Shown here: positions 1 to 6,893 of the stretch, in pieces
How positions within the stretch are numbered: the stretch's first letter is position 1
How the letters are laid out: the number at the start of each line of letters is the position of its first letter
Source of the DNA: Verrucomicrobium spinosum DSM 4136 = JCM 18804
GTDB lineage: Bacteria; Verrucomicrobiota; Verrucomicrobiia; Verrucomicrobiales; Verrucomicrobiaceae
Direction: 5' to 3'
NCBI RefSeq assembly: GCF_000172155.1
Contig: NZ_ABIZ01000001.1
Coordinates: 5,427,105 to 5,491,104 of the forward strand
Length of the DNA stretch: 64,000 nt
Made by a program: the position numbers and the translations under genes
The notes under the pieces: model-generated
The model's input: only the letters and a program-made list of their open reading frames with translations
Told to the model about the DNA's origin: nothing
Database searches by the model: none

Positions 1-526
1 TGGTGTGCTCTTCCACGTGATCAATGATGACGCGGTCCGGCGTGATTTTGGAATGGTTCTTGAGGGCGTCTAAAATCAATCGAGTGCCCTTGAGCTTGTC
101 CTCCAGGTGGGGCGTGTGCACCAGAATGAGCTGATCGTAGTCGGCCGCGATCTGAATGTGCTTCTCCAACACCTGAAGTTCATTGCGGCTGTTCTTGTTC
201 AGACCGATCTCACCGATCCCAAGCACGTTGGGCTTGCCCAAAAACTGCGGGATGAGTGCCAGCACGTCGTCCGCGAGCTCGGGATCCTCTGACTCCTTGG
301 GATTGATACAGAGCCATGTATAGTGTTTGATGCCAAAGCGGGCCGCGCGCTTGGGCTCGTACTCAGTGATTTGACGGAAGTAGTCGTAGAATCCCTGGGC
401 GCTGGCGCGGTCAAACCCCGCCCAGAAGGCAGGCTCGCAGATGGTTTCACATCCGGCCAGAGCCAGCTTTTCGTAGTCATCCGTCGTGCGGCTGACCATG
501 TGACCATGAGGCTCGATGTAGGGCAT
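1..526 (-). CDS. TatD-family metal-dependent hydrolase, ebo-cluster type (C-terminus cut off)
   Basis: The minus-strand frame opens at an ATG at 526 and stays open to the window edge (about 175 residues). It begins [10 protein letters not shown], an H-x-H metal-ligand pair at the end of the first barrel strand, followed by [20 protein letters not shown]-type and [14 protein letters not shown] segments. The GEIGLN and LVHTPH blocks correspond to the usual TatD metal-binding blocks. From memory, this version ([24 protein letters not shown]) is the one found in ebo clusters, next to EboA and the UbiA-like EboC. It should be a TIM-barrel amidohydrolase; the substrate is unknown. The next genes lie outside the window, so cluster membership is an inference. 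It lies 71 bp downstream of the small gene at 598-885 on the same strand. Confidence 0.8.
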   Translation of the reverse strand, partial: MPYIEPHGHMVSRTTDDYEKLALAGCETICEPAFWAGFDRASAQGFYDYFRQITEYEPKRAARFGIKHYTWLCINPKESEDPELADDVLALIPQFLGKPNVLGIGEIGLNKNSRNELQVLEKHIQIAADYDQLILVHTPHLEDKLKGTRLILDALKNHSKITPDRVIIDHVEEHT

Positions 527-597
527 TTTGAGTAGGGGAGAAGAAGCAGATGAGAAAGACAGTAGCGGAGCAACAGGACAAAACAAACCGCCAGCCC

Positions 598-885
598 TCA
601 GCCCAGAGCGGGAGGAACGGCTCCCACCGCCCCTTGGGTCGTAGCCTTGGGGATCGGCTCTGTGCTGGGATCGCTAAAGCTCAACAAGATGTTCCGGGCC
701 CGCTCGGGCTGATCGCCCGCCAGGAGCTGAATGGCCTGCTTCAGGGCGACCACACGAAAGTCCCCCTCCTGCCCGGCCCGCTGCACCCGATCCAAAAAGG
801 CAGCGAGATCAATGAGCTTGCTTCGCGAATCCATGAACCCGAGGTCCACAAGATTCACATTCGCAGGAGGCGTCCAGGTGTTCAT
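598..885 (-). CDS. small hypothetical protein (95 aa)
   Basis: An ATG-started frame of 95 codons with codon use like its neighbours. It lies directly upstream of the TatD-like gene on the same strand. The product is soluble, helical in character ([32 protein letters not shown]) and has a low-complexity Pro/Ala/Gly tail. I recognise no family. In ebo clusters the gene before the TatD hydrolase encodes EboA, but that protein is about twice this size, so this could be a reduced relative or something unrelated. It is probably co-transcribed with the hydrolase. Confidence 0.55.
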   Translation of the reverse strand: MNTWTPPANVNLVDLGFMDSRSKLIDLAAFLDRVQRAGQEGDFRVVALKQAIQLLAGDQPERARNILLSFSDPSTEPIPKATTQGAVGAVPPALG

Positions 886-1091
886 GAGTGAGCGTGAGAA
901 AGCGGCAGGTGCAAAAGACGGGATACGACAGACAATGCCGTCGAATCAAGTATTTTGGACACCTAACCGCCCAAGTCGCTGGTTTTTGCCCGCGCCCACC
1001 CTTTGGGGGTGCCTCACTCACCAAGCATCGCCGCTCTGGCCTCAGAATTGACCCGTCCCCGCTTTTGGAGGCCCGCACTCCTCCATAGAGA

Positions 1092-1391
1092 CTACTCCAA
1101 CCCCTGCCCAATCGAGAATCGGAGGGTATCCACACTCGCAGTCTTGGTGAACCGTTGGGGCTCAGGTTTGGCTCCACTGGATTGGACCGTGCGCACCTCC
1201 CGCTTCTTAGGTTGTGAGTTAGCCACTCCAACGCGGTTTGCATCGATTAACTCCAGAATCATCCAGAGACCGAATCCAACAGAAAGGGTCGCCATCGCCA
1301 GCCCCGAACCAAGCACAAGAATGGCAATCAGCCAGGAACCCTTCCGCTTGACGGTCCGCCGGAGTGGAGTCTGCAAACGCTTCGAAGTCAT
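1092..1391 (-). CDS. small single-pass membrane protein (99 aa), unknown
   Basis: A 99-residue frame with a strongly basic N-terminus (KR, RR, KRK within the first 17 residues), then one hydrophobic segment at about residues 19-48, then a polar basic tail. The positive-inside rule predicts a cytoplasmic N-terminus and the tail outside. I recognise no family. It is on the same strand as the two preceding genes but about 200 bp upstream of them, so it may be transcribed separately. Confidence 0.5.
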   Translation of the reverse strand: MTSKRLQTPLRRTVKRKGSWLIAILVLGSGLAMATLSVGFGLWMILELIDANRVGVANSQPKKREVRTVQSSGAKPEPQRFTKTASVDTLRFSIGQGLE

Positions 1392-1960
1392 GCCCGCTAA
1401 ATGCCCTACTATGGCTCATCCGTCGAGGAATAATTTCTCACAACTCATTCACCCTCAATAATATCTATTTGGAAACTAATTTGCCACCATAGATTCTATT
1501 GACACAATATTTACCCTACGTATTCCCTTTTTCTGGACACAATTTACCAGTGTATAGAGCTAACCCCCTTCTCATCCCTTGAAGACGTGTAAACTTCACT
1601 AATATTTTCAAACAGCATCATAACCCGCACTTCATCTACATCATCGACTAACTTTTTATTGCGACAGCAGTTGCAATTATAGTTTCTTGAAATTTGCACT
1701 CAGGAGCTATCTCAGGCTCGCCCATAAATATCTTTTTGCAGGAAACAACATACGGACTCCCCCCCCACTTTTTCATCCGCCAAATTTCAAAGATGCCGAT
1801 GCGCTGCGTTCCAGCTCAGTCCCGGGTACCCATCGGCGCCAAGCCACCTCCCCACGGAGTCATTTCCCGGGTTGCAATCTGCGGTCTGGACGTACCTTGA
1901 GAACCCGGCCGGACGCCTCGCTCGAATCTGTCCGGCTGGCTTTTCCTGCTCCTCCGCTTC
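1392..1960. other. AT-rich intergenic region before the MoeB-like gene
   Basis: About 570 bp without a convincing gene. The part at 1440-1700 is clearly richer in A+T than the rest of the window. It contains a promoter-like pair on the plus strand: TTGACA at 1499-1504, a 16-bp spacer, then TATTCC at 1521-1526. This lies about 435 bp before the gene at 1961, which would imply a long leader. It could equally be chance in AT-rich DNA. A plus-strand frame at 1687-1995 overlaps the next gene and does not look coding. Confidence 0.5.
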
Positions 1961-3136
1961 ATGTCAGATCCTCTTCCAGCCCTGTCACCCGATGAATTGC
2001 GCCGCTATGCGCGGCACCTGAGCATCCCGGAGTTTGGGCTTGATTCACAGCGCCGTCTTAAGGCGGGAGGGGTGCTTTGCATTGGTGCCGGGGGGTTGGG
2101 CTCCCCCATCGCCATGTACCTGGCAGCGGCCGGACTGGGGCGGATCGGCCTGGTGGACGCCGACGTAGTGGATGTCTCCAACCTCCAGCGACAGATCTTG
2201 CACGGCACGGCAGATGTGGGTCGGCCGAAGCTCGAGTCTGCCCGGGACCGGCTGCACCAGATCAATCCCCATGTTCAGATCGATCTCTACAGGACCGTTT
2301 TCACTGGCGAAAACGCAATGGCCATGGCGGCGGACTACGACGTGATCATCGACGGCACAGACAACTTCCCCACCCGTTACCTCAGCAATGACGTCGCCGT
2401 CTTTCTGAAAAAACCGAATGTGTACGGCTCCATCCTGCGATTTGAAGGGCAGTGCAGTGTCTTTGCCCCGCACTTGGGCGGCCCTTGCTACCGCTGCATG
2501 GCCCCACAGCCCCCCGCACCTGGGCTGGTACCCAGTTGTGCAGAGGGAGGGGTGTTGGGAGTGCTGCCAGGGCTGATTGGCACCATGCAGGCGACGGAGG
2601 CGATCAAGCTGATCACCGGCATCGGCCAGCCCCTCGTGGGTCGCCTGTTGCATGTGGACACTCTGAGCATGAAGTTCCGCACCTTCAATCTCCGGCGCGA
2701 TCCCGAATGCCCGGTCTGCGGCGACCAGCCGACCATCACTGAACCGATCGACTATCAGGGCTTTTGCGGCCTGCCTTCCCAGAATCAACCCACCATGAGC
2801 TCCCCCACCCCTCCCGACGTCCCCGCCATCACCGTAAAGGATCTCCAGGCCATGCAGGCCAGCGGGGAAAACTTCTTCCTTCTGGATGTGCGTGAACCCT
2901 ACGAGTTCGAGATCGCCCGCATTCCCGGCTCCACCCTTATCCCGCTGGGCCAGTTGGCCGACCGCTTGGGCGAGGTGCCGCAGGACCAGAAGGTGGTGAT
3001 CCACTGCCGCAGTGGCATGCGCAGCGCAAAGGCCCTGAGTCTGCTCGAGCAAGAGGGTTACAAGGATTTATGGAACGTCACCGGCGGCATCCTTGCCTGG
3101 AGTGAGGAGGTTGATCCAACTGTGCCTGCGTATTGA
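1961..3136 (+). CDS. moeB: MoeB/ThiF-type adenylyltransferase fused to rhodanese
   Basis: An E1-like enzyme that would adenylate the C-terminal Gly-Gly of a sulfur-carrier protein (MoaD or ThiS type) and pass sulfur to it, for molybdopterin or thiamine synthesis. It has 391 residues. The ThiF/MoeB domain covers about residues 10-260, with nucleotide-binding GAGGLGS at 42-48 and DGTDNF at 131-136. The likely conserved active-site cysteine is Cys193 in PSCAEGG. Structural zinc is held by two CxxC pairs, Cys176/179 and Cys250/253. A linker leads to a rhodanese domain at 288-391, with persulfide Cys349 in HCRSGMRS. This matches the MoeZ/Uba4 layout rather than E. coli MoeB, which lacks rhodanese. 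No sulfur-carrier gene is nearby. A terminator follows at 3191. Confidence 0.9.
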   Translation: MSDPLPALSPDELRRYARHLSIPEFGLDSQRRLKAGGVLCIGAGGLGSPIAMYLAAAGLGRIGLVDADVVDVSNLQRQILHGTADVGRPKLESARDRLHQINPHVQIDLYRTVFTGENAMAMAADYDVIIDGTDNFPTRYLSNDVAVFLKKPNVYGSILRFEGQCSVFAPHLGGPCYRCMAPQPPAPGLVPSCAEGGVLGVLPGLIGTMQATEAIKLITGIGQPLVGRLLHVDTLSMKFRTFNLRRDPECPVCGDQPTITEPIDYQGFCGLPSQNQPTMSSPTPPDVPAITVKDLQAMQASGENFFLLDVREPYEFEIARIPGSTLIPLGQLADRLGEVPQDQKVVIHCRSGMRSAKALSLLEQEGYKDLWNVTGGILAWSEEVDPTVPAY

Positions 3137-3190
3137 GCCAGGGGTCTGTCCACATCTGCCCCACCCCTGCCAGCAGGCCCCCATCCGTCC

Positions 3191-3221
3191 GCCCGGAAGC
3201 CGAGCTTTCGGGCTTTTTTTT
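3191..3221 (+). terminator. rho-independent terminator after the MoeB-like gene
   Basis: GCCCGgAA and TTtCGGGC form a stem around a 7-nt loop, followed directly by eight T residues. It lies 55 bp after the stop codon at 3136. Confidence 0.8.
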
Positions 3222-3389
3222 GCGATCATCAAGACCGCACTTTCGCGTCACACCTGGGTTCAACTGGTCATTCGATACGGTGCTTGGGAAAAGCTCGTGC
3301 GCTTCATCTGATGATTTTGTAACTTTTATCTACTCCAAACTTTCTTCGAGTTGAAGCAAGTCCGGCGCAATCTACCATCTGATTGAATC

Positions 3390-4055
3390 ATGCACGAAGT
3401 TCTCGCCCAAATTGAGAAGCTTGCTGTTGTCCCTACGATCGTCCTCTCAGACGTTTCGCACTCTGAACCCCTTGCCGAGGCACTGATCGATGGCGGCCTG
3501 CCCTGTGCCGAGGTCACCCTGCGTACCCCCGTGGCTCTGGAGGTGCTGCGCCGCATGGCCAGCATCAAAGAGTCCCTCCTCCTGGGGGCGGGTACCGTGC
3601 TCAATATTGAGCAGGCGGATGAAGCGATCGCCGCCGGGGCCAAGTACATTGTTTCACCCGGCATGGATGAAGGCCTCATCCGCCACTGCCAGTCCAAGAA
3701 CGTGCCCATAATCCCCGGGGCCTGCACACCCACGGAGGTGATGCTTGCCGTGAAACTGGGGCTGGAGTGCGTGAAGTTTTTCCCCAGCAGCGCGTATGGC
3801 GGCATCACGGTCATCAAGGCCCTGCATGGACCGTTCCCCCAAATGCGCTTCCTCCCCACCGGTGGGGTCACCCGGGAGACCATGGGCGAGTACTTGGGCT
3901 TCAAACCTGTGATCGCTGTCGGTGGCACGTGGATGGTCCGGAAGGAGTGGCTTGCCAACGGGCGCTACGACATCGTCTCTGACGCCTGCATCGTCACCCG
4001 CAGTACCATCGACCTCATTCGCCGCTCAAAGCCTCAAGAGGGCGCCGACGAATGA
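3390..4055 (+). CDS. eda: KDPG / KHG aldolase (Entner-Doudoroff)
   Basis: Cleaves 2-dehydro-3-deoxy-6-phosphogluconate to pyruvate and glyceraldehyde 3-phosphate; the same family also acts on 4-hydroxy-2-oxoglutarate. The length of 221 residues is typical. Visible hallmarks are the Glu41/Arg45 block (AEVTLRT), LGAGTVLN at 65-72, the SPG turn at 89-91, and the Schiff-base Lys129 in CVKFFP. The fold is a class I TIM barrel, cytoplasmic and trimeric in the family. The gene lies 111 bp before nagB on the same strand. Both feed sugar breakdown products into central metabolism, so co-regulation is plausible. The ATG at 3390 has no purine-rich ribosome site in front of it. Confidence 0.93.
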   Translation: MHEVLAQIEKLAVVPTIVLSDVSHSEPLAEALIDGGLPCAEVTLRTPVALEVLRRMASIKESLLLGAGTVLNIEQADEAIAAGAKYIVSPGMDEGLIRHCQSKNVPIIPGACTPTEVMLAVKLGLECVKFFPSSAYGGITVIKALHGPFPQMRFLPTGGVTRETMGEYLGFKPVIAVGGTWMVRKEWLANGRYDIVSDACIVTRSTIDLIRRSKPQEGADE

Positions 4056-4166
4056 CCTCCGCAAGGCGATGCCCCCTTTCCTCCGATGAGAGTTCTGTTC
4101 ATTCCGTAACATTCCCTGCTTCGAGACATTCCCTCCATCGCAGTCTGCCTTCCTCACCACACTACC

Positions 4167-6047
4167 ATGAACCGACGCTCCGCTGCTGAAGCCTACGAAA
4201 AAGTCCCCACCAGTATCTTTGAATCCTCTTCGGCCGCAGCCGCCTCCCTGGCCAAGGAAGTGCGCGAACTGATCGAAGCCCGCAACAAGGAGGGCAAGCC
4301 CGCCATTCTGGGGCTGGCCACGGGGTCCACCCCGGTGCCCTTCTATCGGGAGCTCATCCGCCTGCACCGTGAAGAGGGCCTCAGCTTCAAGAACGTCATC
4401 ACCTTTAACCTGGACGAATACTACGGCCTCGGCTCCGACCACCCGGAGAGCTATTACCGCTTCATGTGTGATCAGCTCTTTGATCACATTGACATCCCCA
4501 AAGAGAATATCCACCTGCCCAGCGGCACCGTCCCAGGGGACCAGGTATTCGAGCACTGTCGCCAATATGAAGAAATGATCGATGCCGCCGGCGGCGTGGA
4601 CTTCCAGATCCTGGGCATTGGTCGCACCGGTCACATCGGCTTCAACGAACCAGGCTCCTCCCGCGAGTCGCTGACCCGCCGCATCACGCTGGATCGCATC
4701 ACCCGCCAGGACGCTGCGGCTGACTTCCGCGGGGAAGAGAACGTCCCCCGCTTTGCCATCACCATGGGGGTGGGCACTATCCTCCGGGCAAAACAGATCG
4801 TCCTGATGGCGTGGGGCGAAAACAAGGCGGGCGTCGTGGCCCGCGCCGTGGAGGGCCCGGTCACGGATGCCGTCTCCGCCTCCTTCCTGCAGGACCATGA
4901 AACCGCCCGCTTCTTCATCGACCAGGCAGCCTCCCGCGAGCTCACTCGCATCAAGCTGCCATGGCTGGTGGGTCCGGTGAAATGGTCCCCAAGCGAGACC
5001 CGCCGCGCCGTCTGCTGGCTCTCCAGCACCTACAAGCGCCCGGTGCTGAAGCTCACGGACGAAGACTACAATGAGCACGGTCTCTCCGACCTTCTCAGCG
5101 AGCAAGGCCCTGCCTACCAGCTCAACATCCGCATCTTCAACCAGCTCCAGCACACCATCTCCGGCTGGCCAGGCGGCAAACCCAATGCGGACGACACCTT
5201 CCGCCCAGAGCGAGCCAAGCCCTACCCAAAACGCGCCCTCATCTTCAGCCCTGAGCCGCAGGACGCCATCGTCAGCATCGGCGGCACCATCGACCGTCTC
5301 ATCGAGCAGGGCCACGATGTCTGCCTCGTAAGCATGACCAGCGGCAACTTGCGCGTGCCCGACAGTGAGGCAGACAAGTTCGCCAGCATCCTGCAGGAAC
5401 TCGCCACCGCCACCCCCGAAGGCTGGGGCGAGCAAACGGAGTATGCCCGGCACATTCTGCGACTCCTGGAGGAGAAGGGCCCCTTTGGTGAGGACCCACC
5501 CGCCGTCCGCCAGCTCAAGAGCCTGATCCTGCGTGGAGAACTGCGCGATGCAGCCCACGCTCTGGGCCTGCCACCTGAGAAAGTGCAATTCCTAAATCTG
5601 GCCTTCTACGAGGCAGGGCGTTACCGCCGCTTCAAGCCTTCGCGTGATGACACGGCACAAATCGTGAACTTGCTCCGCGAGTTCAAGCCCCACCAGATCT
5701 ATGCCACGGGCGATGCGGCAGATCCCTCTAGCGTGGCCGCCCTGTGCTACCGCGGTATCGAGGCCGCCCTGGCTGAACTCCAGAGCGAAGACTGGGCCGC
5801 CGCCTGCTCCATCTGGCTCTATCGCGGCAAGGAAAAAGCCCTCGAACCCTGGGAGATCGACATGGCCATGCCCATGAGCCCCAACCAGCTCGAGCGCAAG
5901 GCCCGCTCCCACACACGATACCAGTCGCTGACAACCATCGAAAAAGACGTCGTGCGCAGCAACCAGTCCACCGCAGAGCAGTACGACTCCCTCGGCCTCG
6001 CCAACTACGAGGCCATGGAGACCTTCCAGCGCAACCGCCGCGGCTAG
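4167..6047 (+). CDS. nagB: glucosamine-6-phosphate deaminase (NagB) with degenerate PIG-L domain
   Basis: Converts glucosamine 6-phosphate to fructose 6-phosphate plus ammonia, for use of amino sugars. It has 626 residues, about twice E. coli NagB. Residues 15-290 are the deaminase: ATGSTP at 51-56, NLDEYYG with Asp83, and GIGRTGHIGFNEPGSS at 151-165 with His156 and Glu161. Residues 355-600 resemble a LmbE/PIG-L N-deacetylase, a pairing known from long Bacteroidetes NagB proteins. In the active PIG-L family a PHPDDE motif binds zinc; here that site reads PEPQDA (362-367), and the later DPHGTH-type site reads DPSSVA (519-524). The second domain is therefore probably not a metal-dependent deacetylase. 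Thr154 stands where E. coli has the catalytic Asp141, which I recall as usual for the long form. Confidence 0.9.
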   Translation: MNRRSAAEAYEKVPTSIFESSSAAAASLAKEVRELIEARNKEGKPAILGLATGSTPVPFYRELIRLHREEGLSFKNVITFNLDEYYGLGSDHPESYYRFMCDQLFDHIDIPKENIHLPSGTVPGDQVFEHCRQYEEMIDAAGGVDFQILGIGRTGHIGFNEPGSSRESLTRRITLDRITRQDAAADFRGEENVPRFAITMGVGTILRAKQIVLMAWGENKAGVVARAVEGPVTDAVSASFLQDHETARFFIDQAASRELTRIKLPWLVGPVKWSPSETRRAVCWLSSTYKRPVLKLTDEDYNEHGLSDLLSEQGPAYQLNIRIFNQLQHTISGWPGGKPNADDTFRPERAKPYPKRALIFSPEPQDAIVSIGGTIDRLIEQGHDVCLVSMTSGNLRVPDSEADKFASILQELATATPEGWGEQTEYARHILRLLEEKGPFGEDPPAVRQLKSLILRGELRDAAHALGLPPEKVQFLNLAFYEAGRYRRFKPSRDDTAQIVNLLREFKPHQIYATGDAADPSSVAALCYRGIEAALAELQSEDWAAACSIWLYRGKEKALEPWEIDMAMPMSPNQLERKARSHTRYQSLTTIEKDVVRSNQSTAEQYDSLGLANYEAMETFQRNRRG

Positions 6048-6075
6048 CCCCCCTCCTCAAATCACAAGATGCCTC

Positions 6076-6110
6076 AGGCCTCCTGACACCCCGTTGTCAG
6101 GAGGCCTTTC
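6076..6110 (+). terminator. terminator after nagB
   Basis: A perfect 13-bp inverted repeat (AGGCCTCCTGACA and its complement, 6-nt loop) ends in a short T-rich run. It lies about 30 bp after the nagB stop codon. Confidence 0.75.
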
Positions 6111-6140
6111 TATGTTGCCCCGCATTCTGCATTCCACCTC

Positions 6141-6168
6141 ATAATTCATAATTCATAATTCATAATTT
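6141..6168. repeat. four tandem copies of a 7-bp repeat
   Basis: The heptamer ATAATTC is repeated three times exactly, with a fourth copy ending in T. It lies about 30 bp past the nagB terminator and is very AT-rich in GC-rich surroundings. The 7-bp period matches that of the GTCTnnn tracts elsewhere in the window. Confidence 0.9.
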
Positions 6169-6546
6169 ACCCCCGCCGCCGTCGTGCGCAAGGCCCGCGC
6201 GGTGGAGCAACACTTCAACGGGAGCCTGGATGGGTTTTCTGAATTTCTCTGGGATCACGTCGACGGCAAGCCGGTGCAGAATGAGTTCGAGGCAACTTCC
6301 CAAGTGCCAGCGAAGACCGAGGTGAGCGACCGCTTGAGCAAAGAAGGACTTCACCTTCGTGGGCTCCACCATCTGCTATGCTTTTATGCAGGCCGTGAGC
6401 ATGGTGAATGATCATCTGGAGAGCTGTTCACGCTTTCGTGAAGTGCGGAAGACGGTAAAGCGCAAGGTTTGAAACGGGGGCCAAATGGTGCGACCGAACA
6501 GGCTGAAGCCCGTGACTACTTTTGCTGTCCACAAAAACGAAGGAAG

Positions 6547-6583
6547 CCCAACGTTGACGAGGTTCCAGCGAATCTACGTTGGG
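6547..6583. repeat. palindromic element, copy A (CCCAACGT / ACGTTGGG)
   Basis: Arms of 8 bp (6547-6554 and 6576-6583) surround a 21-bp centre. A second copy with 10-bp arms is at 39898-39935. Both are followed by TA and share GACGAG after the left arm. Confidence 0.7.
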
Positions 6584-6645
6584 TAGGTGAGGGTGGCGAA
6601 ACTACTCCGAATCAGTTGCGGCGGCCAGGTTCGCAGCGCCCCCAA

Positions 6646-6661
6646 GGTTCCTTGGCAGGCA
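6646..6661. repeat. 16-bp repeat shared with 40145-40160
   Basis: The word ggttccttggcaggca occurs identically at 6646 and 40145. A 12-bp part of it occurs inverted at 39829-39840. It marks this region as related to the distant repeat block. Confidence 0.75.
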
Positions 6662-6854
6662 ATGCTGAAGCCTCTCTTTGAAGGTGGCCACGCGATCACC
6701 GGTCAGCCGTCCCCACACCTTGGTTCCTTGAACCTCCAACTGCTCCGCTCCCAAACCGACGGAGACCGTCGGACTACTCACGGGCCTCGCCACGGGATGT
6801 CGAGAGGCCGCGACTGCCAGCCTCCCCCTCGCTCCCGCTGGTGCGGGAGTTCAG

Positions 6855-6888
6855 GTCTTCTGTCTTTGGTCTTCCCGTCTTCTGTCTC
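6855..6888. repeat. 7-bp-period GTCT tract next to a stop codon
   Basis: Five copies of GTCTt/c start at 6855, 6862, 6869, 6877 and 6884 (steps 7, 7, 8, 7). The tract ends 5 bp from the stop codon of the minus-strand PVC gene, so in the transcript it reads as AGAC-rich repeats directly after the stop. Confidence 0.8.
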
Positions 6889-6893
6889 CTCTC

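Larger units (their letters stand above)
6169..6893. other. 725-bp gene-poor region with dispersed-repeat modules
   Basis: No frame here shows convincing coding character or a recognisable family. Overlapping short frames on both strands (6160-6372 minus, 6184-6411 plus) compete with each other. The right half shares modules with the 39.3-40.9 kb repeat block: a CCCAACGT...ACGTTGGG palindrome and the 16-mer starting at 6646. The last 40 bp is a 7-bp-period tract. It may be the remains of decayed genes plus repeats. Confidence 0.6.

Noticed and set aside
1687-1995. 102-codon plus-strand frame before the MoeB-like gene
   Set aside because: It overlaps the true start of that gene in another frame and lies in AT-rich intergenic DNA with poor codon use.
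4026-5588. 520-codon open frame on the minus strand
   Set aside because: It is the antisense shadow of nagB; the product is compositionally odd and matches no family, while the plus strand encodes a clear enzyme.
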